DNA of 64,000 nucleotides, from contig NZ_CAADXO010000030.1 of assembly GCF_900753045.1 (NCBI RefSeq), positions 1 to 64,000 on the forward strand, in the 5' to 3' direction. The DNA comes from an uncultured Phascolarctobacterium sp. Lineage in GTDB: Bacteria > Bacillota > Negativicutes > Acidaminococcales > Acidaminococcaceae. The notes below the pieces were generated by a model. It searched no databases. It worked only from the letters and a program-made list of their open reading frames with translations, and had not been told where the DNA came from. The position numbers and the translations under genes were made by a program. Of this stretch, positions 15,117 through 23,041 are shown in pieces (the stretch's first letter is position 1; each line of letters begins with the position of its first letter).

Positions 15117-17582
15117 TTACATTACGCCTCTGAAGTAGTGGCCTCTTGTAGTACCCGGCAGATTTTCCGGTGCCTCTACCGCACCGCCGAGAATCTTGCG
15201 GTACAGCGCCACAAGCTCGCCCAAGCGTGCCGCATCGTAATCACGGCCGTCAATTCTCAGCGCCGCTACGCCTGCTTCCGCCATATGCTGCACATTGGCA
15301 GTCATAGAAAGCTCATGCGCGTTCAGAATATGCATACGGCAGAACTGATCCGTCACAATCGGGAAGCGTGCATCCTTGCGGTCACCCAGGAACAAAGGCT
15401 CTGCGCAGTTAAACTTGCAAGCACCCTTATCCAACGCACCCAGGAAGCTGCCGCCTACGCAGTATTCGGAAACCATCATTTCCAAACGTCCCTGAATCAT
15501 GCACTCCAACGGCAGCGGGCTTACGCTTACAAGATGCTCAACCTGCGCCATAGTCAGCTCGGGACTGAGCACTGCGCCTGCAGCACCCTGCTCCTGCCAG
15601 AACTGCAAAGTCTGGCTGTTGAAGATGTTCAGCGACATGTCTGCCACCAAGTTAAGCGCAGCATGCTTCTTCGCCAAGGGCCACAGACCGTTGTTGTTGA
15701 TATAAACAAAATCAGGCTGCAGCTCTTCCCACAAGGTAAAGAGCTTATCGAAATATGCCAGCTGTGCTTCCTTGATGATACGCGGAGTAGCAAAGGCCAG
15801 CTGACGGCCTGCCTTGCGCACCAGCTTGGCAGCCTTGGCATAATCCGCCTCAGACGGCAGCTGATGGTTGAAGCAGTCACCGCCGAAGAGAATGCGTTCA
15901 GCGCCTGCCTGCAGCGCAGCATTGACCTTCTCAACGCTGTCGCAATGCACTACCAGAACAGCTTCATGCTGTTTGGCCTTGTGCGCCTGCGGCACTAATT
16001 GCTCGCTGAAGCTGTGGAGCGCTGTACGCGCCGGTGCGAAGGCATTCAGACGCGCTGCATCCAGTGCCTCGCATGCCATACGGCGTGCTTCGTTCATTTC
16101 GCTCATCGGCACCATAACATTTTCGTCATGCTCAAAGAGCAGGCTGTTCAGGAAATATTCGGTCGTACCGAGGCGGTCCAGCTGCTTGCGCACACCGGCC
16201 TCATCCAGCGCACGCTTGCGTGCTGCCTCTACGATAAAATCTGTTTCGCCGTAGCCGACGTTGCCTTCATCATCCGTCAGTGTGACTGTCATAGGCTCGC
16301 CTAAGCGCGCAGTAACAACAGCATCCACCGGAATACGTTTTTTTGCGTCCGGTCCGAAGAACTGCTGCGCATAGCTCATCAGTCTGCTGTCGAGCGTACG
16401 GAAAACGCGGTCATTCAAACGCACACCATTAGGCACATCAATTGTTACCTGCTGTCCGGGGGCAGCACTCTGCACGCTATTACCGCTGCACAGCATATCC
16501 GTAACGGTGGTGCCCACGCGTCCGCCGACGCTTACCCAGAATTCCAGTCCGTCACCCAGATGCAGCTCCTTATCCAGCTTGATAACTGCCTTATTGCGAT
16601 TTTTGTCCAGCTTAGCTACACGGCCGATAAGCACACCACGGTTGTTGGGACGGCGGTCGCTCATCATTGTGCGTCCGGGACGGCGCTCCAGATAAGCGGT
16701 GGTGAAGTCACGATTGAAGATTTGCTCGATATTCGCCAAATCCTCCTCCGGCACCTTGTAATCACCGGCAAGATAGCTGTCAATCGCACGGCGGTAAGCA
16801 TCTACTACTACCGCAACATATTCCGGACGCTTCATACGTCCTTCGATTTTGTAGGACACAACGCCTGCGTCAATCAGCTGCGGCAGAATGCTCAAGGTAT
16901 TCATATCCTTCGGGCTCAGCAGATACTGGCCTGCATCCTTGCCCTGCAGCATATCCTCATCCTTCGCGTTGAGCAGCTTATACGGCAAACGGCAAGGCTG
17001 GGCACAGCGTCCGCGGTTGCCGCTGCGGCCGCCGATAAGGCTGCTCATCAGGCATTGTCCGCTGTAGCAGACGCACAGAGCACCATGAATAAAGGTTTCA
17101 ATCTCACTGCCACGGCTGCAGGCTGCACCGATTTCCTTCAGGCTCAGCTCGCGCGCCAATACGCTGCGCTCCATGCCTGCGCTCATAGCGAAGTCTACAC
17201 CGCTGCTGTTGGTAATGCTCATCTGCGTGCTGGCATGCAGCGGCAGCTCCGGCACAATTTTCTGCGCCAGACGGATAACGCCCAAATCCTGCACAATGAG
17301 TCCGTCTACACCTACGTTATTCAAAAACAGCAGGTAAGCGGATAAAGCCTCCAGCTCGCTGTCATCAACCAAAGTATTGACGGTAATATACAGGCGCACA
17401 TGGTGCATATGCGCAAAATACACCGCCTTCGCCATTTCCTCTTCATCAAAATTGCTGGCATAGGCACGTGCGCCAAAGGCTTTACCGCCCATATATACAG
17501 CATCGGCGCCGGCGTTTACCGCTGCCTCCAATGCTTCCCAGCTGCCTGCGGGAGCAAGCAGTTCTATTGTTTTCTTTTCCAT
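15117..17582 (-). CDS. Peptidase U32 family protein, long form (RlhA-like)
   Basis: An 821-residue U32-family protein. The N-terminus carries ELLAPAGSWEALEAAVNAGADAVY, then EIETFIHGALCVCYSGQCLMSSLIGGRSGNRGRCAQPCR, the U32 signature with conserved cysteines, and KDMNTLSILPQLIDAGVVSYKIEGRMKRPEYV. The C-terminal half fits a DUF3656-type extension and a second U32-like segment (EYCVGGSFLGA, CKFNCAEPLFLGDRK). Long members include RlhA, which hydroxylates C2501 of 23S rRNA, so an RNA-modification role is more likely than proteolysis. It is the last gene after a chagasin-like gene and zapA, 7 bases from zapA. Confidence 0.85.
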   Translation of the reverse strand: MEKKTIELLAPAGSWEALEAAVNAGADAVYMGGKAFGARAYASNFDEEEMAKAVYFAHMHHVRLYITVNTLVDDSELEALSAYLLFLNNVGVDGLIVQDLGVIRLAQKIVPELPLHASTQMSITNSSGVDFAMSAGMERSVLARELSLKEIGAACSRGSEIETFIHGALCVCYSGQCLMSSLIGGRSGNRGRCAQPCRLPYKLLNAKDEDMLQGKDAGQYLLSPKDMNTLSILPQLIDAGVVSYKIEGRMKRPEYVAVVVDAYRRAIDSYLAGDYKVPEEDLANIEQIFNRDFTTAYLERRPGRTMMSDRRPNNRGVLIGRVAKLDKNRNKAVIKLDKELHLGDGLEFWVSVGGRVGTTVTDMLCSGNSVQSAAPGQQVTIDVPNGVRLNDRVFRTLDSRLMSYAQQFFGPDAKKRIPVDAVVTARLGEPMTVTLTDDEGNVGYGETDFIVEAARKRALDEAGVRKQLDRLGTTEYFLNSLLFEHDENVMVPMSEMNEARRMACEALDAARLNAFAPARTALHSFSEQLVPQAHKAKQHEAVLVVHCDSVEKVNAALQAGAERILFGGDCFNHQLPSEADYAKAAKLVRKAGRQLAFATPRIIKEAQLAYFDKLFTLWEELQPDFVYINNNGLWPLAKKHAALNLVADMSLNIFNSQTLQFWQEQGAAGAVLSPELTMAQVEHLVSVSPLPLECMIQGRLEMMVSEYCVGGSFLGALDKGACKFNCAEPLFLGDRKDARFPIVTDQFCRMHILNAHELSMTANVQHMAEAGVAALRIDGRDYDAARLGELVALYRKILGGAVEAPENLPGTTRGHYFRGVM

Positions 17583-17589
17583 ATGTTAT

Positions 17590-18042
17590 CTACCTTTCAC
17601 GCACTGCTGCCAACAGTCTGTCGTATCTGGCCTGCAGGCTTTGCAGCTCTTCTGCCAGCACAGCATTTCTTTGCTGCATTTCCAGCTCGAGCGCAGCATA
17701 TTTTTCCTGCATTTTCTGCTCTGCTGCTGCGCACTTTTGCTGCAGCTCCTGCTCCATCGCAGCGCATTTTTCCTGCATTTTCTGCTCCGCTGCTACGGAT
17801 TGCTGCTGCATTTCCTGTTTCAAAGCAACGCATTTTTCCTGCAGCTCCAGTCTGTCAGCAGCCAGGTCAAGCGCCGTCCAGATAGCGATTTTATCTGTCT
17901 GCAGCAGCTTTTTGCTTTCTGCCAGCTCCTGCATTCTTCTGTCTACCTCTGCTGCTATTTTCAGCACCTGTTCTTCGGAAGCAGAGGTCGTTAATGCATA
18001 GGTACTATTATATATTTTTACAGAAACTGATGCTTTTTCCAT
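17590..18042 (-). CDS. zapA: Cell division protein ZapA with extended coiled coil
   Basis: A 150-residue protein. The N-terminal 70 residues match ZapA, which binds and bundles FtsZ: VSVKIYNSTYALTTSASEEQVLKIAAEVDRRM, then DKIAIWTALDLAADRLELQE. The remainder is a long coiled coil built from near-repeats of about 22 residues (AAAEQKMQEKCAAMEQELQQKC-like), richer in Cys than most. ATG 18042 has AGAGGA eight bases upstream; a GTG two codons earlier lacks spacing. It follows the chagasin-like gene by 16 bases. Typical ZapA is about 90-110 residues, so the coil is longer than usual. Confidence 0.85.
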   Translation of the reverse strand: MEKASVSVKIYNSTYALTTSASEEQVLKIAAEVDRRMQELAESKKLLQTDKIAIWTALDLAADRLELQEKCVALKQEMQQQSVAAEQKMQEKCAAMEQELQQKCAAAEQKMQEKYAALELEMQQRNAVLAEELQSLQARYDRLLAAVRER

Positions 18043-18058
18043 AAACACATCCTCTAGC

Positions 18059-18901
18059 TTATTCTGCGATAACGGTAAAGTTAAAGCTTTGCAGGCTCAT
18101 TTTTTCCCAAGAGCGCTTGTAATCCATGCGGATATTGTAGGTACCGGGCTTAGTAACCGCCAGCACCAGAATTTCAACACCGGGCGCACCCATTCTTTCC
18201 TCGTCACCGCGCGGAATGGTAAACGAGCTGCCTACCTTGCTTACTGCCGGGGAGCTGCAGCTGAATTGCCAGCCGTAGCCGGTGGAAGGATTGCTGTCCA
18301 GCTTCAGCGCCATCAGTCCGCTTGCAGGCAGACGCAGTGTTTTGCCTGCAGCCTTATCGGTAATTTTCGCCAGCTGCAGCAGGCGTCCCGCTTCGCCGAT
18401 ACGCAGAGAGGTAACTACATCCCTGTAGGGCACAAAGCTGCTGTAGGCAGCATTTTTCTTGCTGCGCACAAACAAGCCCTCTTCACCGAAGAGCACATTA
18501 TCATAATTGCCCAAAGCAGCCTTTACGTTATCATTATCGACAAAGAAATCCGTAACCTCGAACTCCTTGCCGGTTGTCAGATCAAGATTCAGTCCGGTGT
18601 ACGCCTTGCGTCCGCCGTTGTCTGCCTCCAGCAGCAGGCTCACTAAACTCGGACGGTTCAGCATTACCTTATAGGTTACACTGCCATGACCGCCTACTTC
18701 CTTAACCAGCTTAGCTGCAGCATCGCGCACCATAGCGTTAGCCTGTTTTTCCAGCTCTGCGGAATTACTGCCGTCGATGTAGGGCAGCGTTGCGGTTGCC
18801 TTGCCGACAGAGGTCTGTTCGGTAAGCACCGTAGTCTGCTGGTCTGCAAGCACCGGCAGAGATAAACATAAGCACAATAATGTTGTCAACAGGATTTTCA
18901 T
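18059..18901 (-). CDS. Secreted protein with C-terminal chagasin-type (I42) protease inhibitor domain
   Basis: A 280-residue exported protein with a signal peptide (about 1-19, cleavage near VLA-DQ). Residues about 25-175 resemble DUF3298/DUF4163-type domains with a YTGLNLDLTTGKEFEVTDFF segment. Residues about 190-280 match the chagasin family of cysteine-protease inhibitors: LDSNPSTGYGW (loop 1), GAPGVEILVLAV (loop 2), and KRSWEK (loop 3, usually RPW). It would act outside the inner membrane. AAAGGAG precedes the start by 10 bases. It is the first gene before zapA and the U32 gene. Confidence 0.78.
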   Translation of the reverse strand: MKILLTTLLCLCLSLPVLADQQTTVLTEQTSVGKATATLPYIDGSNSAELEKQANAMVRDAAAKLVKEVGGHGSVTYKVMLNRPSLVSLLLEADNGGRKAYTGLNLDLTTGKEFEVTDFFVDNDNVKAALGNYDNVLFGEEGLFVRSKKNAAYSSFVPYRDVVTSLRIGEAGRLLQLAKITDKAAGKTLRLPASGLMALKLDSNPSTGYGWQFSCSSPAVSKVGSSFTIPRGDEERMGAPGVEILVLAVTKPGTYNIRMDYKRSWEKMSLQSFNFTVIAE

Positions 18902-18957
18902 AGCCTGCAGCTCCTTTCAAAAAACATTGCCCAAGCCTTGAAGCTCTTGGTAAAAAT

Positions 18958-18985
18958 TAAGCAGGAAGAAAGCCCTCCTGCTTAA
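18958..18985 (-). terminator. Terminator after gltX
   Basis: TTAAGCAGGA / TCCTGCTTAA arms followed on the minus strand by TTTTTACC. It lies about 45 bases past the gltX stop and upstream of the chagasin-like gene. Confidence 0.7.
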
Positions 18986-19030
18986 TTAAAGCAATCGCGC
19001 TAAAACCAGCCGCCAATCGCTATTTTACAA

Positions 19031-20500
19031 TCATAAACTTTTAATGAACTCAACAGCCTTTTCCAGACGTTCCAGAGTTCTTTCCTTGCCCAGCAGAACC
19101 ATAACGTCAAACATACCGGGGCTTACGGTGCGTCCGGTCAGAGCCAGACGAGTCGGATGGATAACTTTACCCAGAGCCAGACCGTTGTCGGCAGCAATTT
19201 TGTTATAAGCTGCTTCGGTAGAAGCCAGATCATATACATCATCAGCCTTAATTGCTGCAATGCATTGCTCCAGTACAGGAATATTTTCTGCTTTAAAGTG
19301 CTTAGCTACACCCTTTTCATCATATTCTTCAACATCCTTGAAGAAGTAGGTAGAAGCATCGGCAACCTCCTGCAGAGTTTTAACACGCACGCGTACAACG
19401 TCTACAAGCTTTTCAAAGTATGCTTCGTTGGCAGCATCGTTGAACCAATCTTCGGTTACCAAGCCGTCTTTAACGAAGAAGGGCTTAGCATCCGGCAGAA
19501 TTTTTTCCAGCGGCAGCTCGGACAGATATTGGCCGTTCATCCAGGTGAGCTTTTTGGTGTCATAAATAGCAGCCTTTTTGCTCATCTGCTCCAGCTCAAA
19601 CAGCTTAACGGTTTCTTCCAGAGTGAAGATTTCGCGTTCATCGCCGGGGCCCCAGCCAAGCAAAGTCAGGTAGTTGATGATAGCTTCCGGCAGATAGCCT
19701 TGGCTGCGGAATTCTTCAACAGAGGTTGCGCCGTGGCGTTTGCTCAGCTTGGAACGGTCCATAGCCAGAATCATCGGCATATGACCGAACTTAGGCGGCT
19801 CCCAGCCCAGTGCTTCGTAAACTAGCAGCTGCTTCGGAGTGTTGGAAAGATGCTCCTCGGCGCGCAGTACGTGAGTCATGCCCATCAGATGGTCATCGAC
19901 ACAAACAGCAAAGTTATATGTAGGAATACCATTGGATTTTACAATTACAAAATCATCAAACTGGTCCATGTTAAAGGTAACTTCGCCATGAATCAGGTCA
20001 TGCACGGTGATGCTGCCTTCGGCAGGAATCTTAATACGGATGGAATACGGCTCGCCTGCAGCGATGCGTGCTTTAGCCTCCTCTGCCGGAATATCGCGGC
20101 AGGTACGTGCATAGCGGAACGGTTGCTTAGCAGCGCGTTGTTTTTCACGTTGTGCAGCCAGATCCTCGGTAGTGCAGAAGCAGTAGTATGCTTTGCCTTC
20201 GTCCAGCAGCTGCTGAGCATATTTTTTGTAGATATCAAAGCGCTCGGACTGGTAGTAAGGACCGTATTCGCCGCCGGCCTCCGGACCTTCATCCCAGTTG
20301 ATGCCCAACCATTTCAGGCTGGTAAGGATTTGGCTTACGGAATCCTCTTTCAGGCGTTCAATATCGGTATCCTCGATACGCAGAATCAGCTTACCGCCCA
20401 TTTTGCGGGCAAACAGCCAGTTAAACAGCGCAGTACGCGCACCACCAATATGTAAATACCCAGTAGGACTGGGAGCAAATCTTACTCTGACTTCAGACAT
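19031..20500 (-). CDS. gltX: Glutamyl-tRNA synthetase
   Basis: Class I aminoacyl-tRNA synthetase charging tRNA-Glu, 489 residues. The HIGH-type motif is in PSPTGYLHIGGARTALFNW (about 10-28) and the KMSKS-type motif is KLSKRHG (about 255). The central DHLMGMTHVLRAEEHLSNTPKQ segment and the helical anticodon-binding domain at the C-terminus are intact. The zinc-binding cysteines of some GluRS enzymes are not obvious. It has its own promoter and terminator. If gatCAB exists elsewhere, it may also mischarge tRNA-Gln. Confidence 0.96.
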   Translation of the reverse strand: MSEVRVRFAPSPTGYLHIGGARTALFNWLFARKMGGKLILRIEDTDIERLKEDSVSQILTSLKWLGINWDEGPEAGGEYGPYYQSERFDIYKKYAQQLLDEGKAYYCFCTTEDLAAQREKQRAAKQPFRYARTCRDIPAEEAKARIAAGEPYSIRIKIPAEGSITVHDLIHGEVTFNMDQFDDFVIVKSNGIPTYNFAVCVDDHLMGMTHVLRAEEHLSNTPKQLLVYEALGWEPPKFGHMPMILAMDRSKLSKRHGATSVEEFRSQGYLPEAIINYLTLLGWGPGDEREIFTLEETVKLFELEQMSKKAAIYDTKKLTWMNGQYLSELPLEKILPDAKPFFVKDGLVTEDWFNDAANEAYFEKLVDVVRVRVKTLQEVADASTYFFKDVEEYDEKGVAKHFKAENIPVLEQCIAAIKADDVYDLASTEAAYNKIAADNGLALGKVIHPTRLALTGRTVSPGMFDVMVLLGKERTLERLEKAVEFIKSL

Positions 20501-20551
20501 TTCATCGTCTCCTTACATTTTAATTACAAATATAGATTGTTAATCAGACTA

Positions 20552-20580
20552 ATTATACAGCTTTGAAGAAAAAAGTGCAA
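20552..20580 (-). promoter_or_regulatory. Promoter of gltX
   Basis: Minus strand TTGCAC (20575-20580), 17-base spacer, TATAAT (20552-20557). The gltX start is about 50 bases downstream, with GGAG before the ATG. Confidence 0.75.
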
Positions 20581-20698
20581 ATATTAATCTGCGTTGCCGC
20601 CGTTTTTTATTTTTCTTCATGATTTAAAGAAAAAGCAAATTCAAAAGACTTCGTTCATAGAAAACTGCTTTTATTGCTATTATTTCGCATTTTTTCAT

Positions 20699-20727
20699 TT
20701 GTCTATCCGCCGTTTTCGTATTATAAT
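20699..20727 (+). promoter_or_regulatory. Promoter of the DNA glycosylase gene
   Basis: TTGTCT (20699-20704), 17-base spacer, TATAAT (20722-20727) on the plus strand, 32 bases before the start codon. Confidence 0.7.
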
Positions 20728-20759
20728 ATTGTAATGAAGTAAATAAAAGGAGGATGCTT

Positions 20760-21386
20760 ATGTGCCAAACCCCAGATTGGTCCGTCGGTGACCGCTATCT
20801 GCGTGAAAACGTTCCAGAGCTCGCCCCGTTAGTTGACCGTTATTCGCCCTGTCCGTTAAAACCAAAATCCAAAGAGTCTTATTTTACTATATTACTGACC
20901 GGTATTATCGCCCAACAGTTGCCGCCTGATGTCAGCCAGCAGCTGATGCAAAGGCTCGAAGGCCTCACCGGCAATCCCATTACACCGCAGGCAGTGCTTG
21001 CTGCTTCCGCCGAGGACCTGCTCAGCATCGGTCTTGTTAAGCAAAAGGTGGATTACCTGCGCAGCTTTGCCGAAGCAGTGATCAACAGCAGCGTAACCAT
21101 GGATAAGTTCGATGATATGACCGACAGCCAGATTACCAAGCAGCTGATGCAAATCCGTGGCCTCGGCCAATGGACCATCGAAATGTTTCTGCTGCTGGCT
21201 CTGTGCCGCACAGACGTTGTTCCCAGCGCTGACTTCATCTTCAAAAAAGAGCTGCAGAAAATGCTCAATCTTAACGAAATCCCCAAACGCGGCAAAATCA
21301 ATACACTAACAGAAAGCTGGCGGCCCTGGCGCTCGCTCGCAGTGTGGTATATCTGGCAAAAAGCCAACGATAGCGAAAAAAGATAA
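20760..21386 (+). CDS. DNA-3-methyladenine glycosylase, AlkA-like HhH-GPD family
   Basis: A 208-residue base-excision-repair glycosylase. It has the HhH motif IRGLGQWTIEMFLL (about 129-142) and the catalytic Asp downstream in VVPSADFIFKKEL, plus the helical TGIIAQQLPPDVSQQL segment of the AlkA/Ogg superfamily. The expected role is removal of alkylated purines. It lacks the N-terminal beta domain of E. coli AlkA, so it is the short type. GGAGG directly abuts an upstream ATG at 20754 but lies 6 bases from ATG 20760, which I chose. It is a single-gene unit convergent with rpe. Confidence 0.88.
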   Translation: MCQTPDWSVGDRYLRENVPELAPLVDRYSPCPLKPKSKESYFTILLTGIIAQQLPPDVSQQLMQRLEGLTGNPITPQAVLAASAEDLLSIGLVKQKVDYLRSFAEAVINSSVTMDKFDDMTDSQITKQLMQIRGLGQWTIEMFLLLALCRTDVVPSADFIFKKELQKMLNLNEIPKRGKINTLTESWRPWRSLAVWYIWQKANDSEKR

Positions 21387-21402
21387 TACAAAAAGCAAAA
21401 TT

Positions 21403-21453
21403 AAACCGTCCTTCCCTGTCTGCATTTTTGCAGATAGCGGGAAAGGACGGTTT
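21403..21453. terminator. Bidirectional terminator between alkA-like gene and rpe
   Basis: A long stem (AAACCGTCCTT / AAGGACGGTTT plus inner pairing of CTGTCTGCA with TGCAGATAG) with T-runs on both strands. It serves two convergent genes. Confidence 0.8.
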
Positions 21454-21498
21454 TTCTTATTCTCCGACCACTATTTACTGTTCAATAATCACTGAATA

Positions 21499-22143
21499 CT
21501 ATTTCAGACTGGCAATAGCGGCAGCGGTATCCTCAGCGCCGTAAACATAGGAGCCTGCTACCAATACGTTGGCACCGGCAGCCTTCACCAGCTTGGAGGT
21601 TTCGGCGTTAACGCCGCCGTCAACCTGAATATCCACATTCAGGCCACGCTCGGTAATCATTGCATGCAGGCGCTCAATCTTCGGCACTACGCCTTCAATA
21701 AAGCTTTGGCCGCCGAAGCCGGGGTTAACGGTCATCAGCAGTACCATGTCAACGTAAGGCAGAATTTCTTCTACCGTACTCAGGCTGGTAGCAGGGTTCA
21801 GTGCAACGCCGGCCTTCATGCCCTCAGCCTTAATCTGCTGGATGCAGCGGTGCAGATGCTTGGTGGTTTCTACATGCACAACAATTTGGTCGGCACCGGC
21901 AGCTTTGAAATCGGCAATGTATTTTTCCGGATTTTCTACCATCAGATGGCAGTCGAAAAACAGGTCGGTTACCTTACGGATTTTTTTTACTACAGGAGCA
22001 CCGAAGGTCAGGTTAGGTACAAACTGGCCGTCCATAACATCGATGTGTACCCAGTCGGCACCGGCAGCTTCAATTTTTTTGATTTCGTCCGCCAGATATG
22101 CAAAATCGGCAGATAAAATTGATGGAGCAACTTTAATCATCAT
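21499..22143 (-). CDS. rpe: Ribulose-phosphate 3-epimerase
   Basis: Interconverts ribulose-5-phosphate and xylulose-5-phosphate in the pentose phosphate pathway. The 214-residue TIM barrel has the family signatures APSILSADFAYL, HIDVMDGQFVPNLTFG (metal-binding His/Asp), HLMVENPEKY, MTVNPGFGGQSF and VDGGVNAET. Two adjacent ATG codons are possible; the first overlaps the rsgA stop. It is the last gene of the def-to-rpe run. Confidence 0.96.
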   Translation of the reverse strand: MMIKVAPSILSADFAYLADEIKKIEAAGADWVHIDVMDGQFVPNLTFGAPVVKKIRKVTDLFFDCHLMVENPEKYIADFKAAGADQIVVHVETTKHLHRCIQQIKAEGMKAGVALNPATSLSTVEEILPYVDMVLLMTVNPGFGGQSFIEGVVPKIERLHAMITERGLNVDIQVDGGVNAETSKLVKAAGANVLVAGSYVYGAEDTAAAIASLK

Positions 22144-23039
22144 TTTCTTCCCTCTTTCTCTTGCAGGAGTTTTACCTCTGCTAACATTGTCAAATATGAT
22201 TCATAACGGCTGGCAGAAATCTTTCCTGCTGCCACAGCATCCTTTACACCGCAGACAGGCTCGTGCGTATGCGTACAGGGACAGAACCTGCAGCCTGACT
22301 CATAATCGGCAAACTCACGGAAGGAGGCCAGCACCATTTCAGATGTCAGGCCCTCCAGCAACAGATTGCCGAAGCCCGGCGTGTCCGCAATATAGCCTTC
22401 GTCGAACGGCAGCAGCTGTGCATAGCGTGTAGTATGCTTGCCGCGGCCGATTTTTTCGCTAACCTCGCCCGTGCGCAGGTCAACGCTGCTGTCGATAGCG
22501 TTGATAGTAGACGATTTACCTACGCCCGAAGGTCCGCCAAAGGCACAGATTTTACCACGCAGACGCTCACGCAGAGCCTCCACGCCGGTACCGTTCTGCG
22601 CCGACAGAGTATAAACCTCGTAGCCGATAGGTTCATAAACTGCCTTCACCTGCTCAATCAGGCCCGCAGGAGCGTTATCCTCCTTGTTGAGCACCAAAAT
22701 CGCAGGAATTTTCGCCAGCTCTGCCAACGCCAACAGCTTATCTGCCAGCAGAAAGCTAAAATCCGGCGCAGCACAGGCGAATGCTGCCACAAACAAATCC
22801 AGGTTAGCCAGCGTAGGGCGCGGCAGAAAATTTCTGCGCGGCAGCACACCGGTAATCATCCCCTCGCGTTTTTCACTGCTGCTTACCTCAAAGCAGGCGA
22901 TATCGCCTGTTGCCAGTGAAAAACGGTTCTTCTTCATTTTCCCCTTTACCTTACAGGTATAAGGCTCGCTTTCGCCCTCAACCTTAAGGTAATAATAACC
23001 ATTATAATTTTTCAGGACTCTGCCCTGCAGCTCTGCCAT
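22140..23039 (-). CDS. rsgA: Ribosome small subunit-dependent GTPase A
   Basis: Circularly permuted GTPase that assists 30S maturation. The 299-residue protein has an N-terminal OB fold, LVLNKEDN (G4), then GPSGVGKSS (G1, about 167-175) and DTPGFG (G3) in permuted order, and the C-terminal zinc-binding CRFCPCTHTHEPVCGV motif. It sits two bases after pknB and overlaps rpe. Confidence 0.95.
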   Translation of the reverse strand: MAELQGRVLKNYNGYYYLKVEGESEPYTCKVKGKMKKNRFSLATGDIACFEVSSSEKREGMITGVLPRRNFLPRPTLANLDLFVAAFACAAPDFSFLLADKLLALAELAKIPAILVLNKEDNAPAGLIEQVKAVYEPIGYEVYTLSAQNGTGVEALRERLRGKICAFGGPSGVGKSSTINAIDSSVDLRTGEVSEKIGRGKHTTRYAQLLPFDEGYIADTPGFGNLLLEGLTSEMVLASFREFADYESGCRFCPCTHTHEPVCGVKDAVAAGKISASRYESYLTMLAEVKLLQEKEGRK

Positions 23040-23041
23040 GT

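Noticed and set aside
15117..17582. U32 gene as a secreted collagenase-type protease
   Set aside because: No signal peptide; length and cysteine pattern fit RNA-modifying long U32 proteins better.
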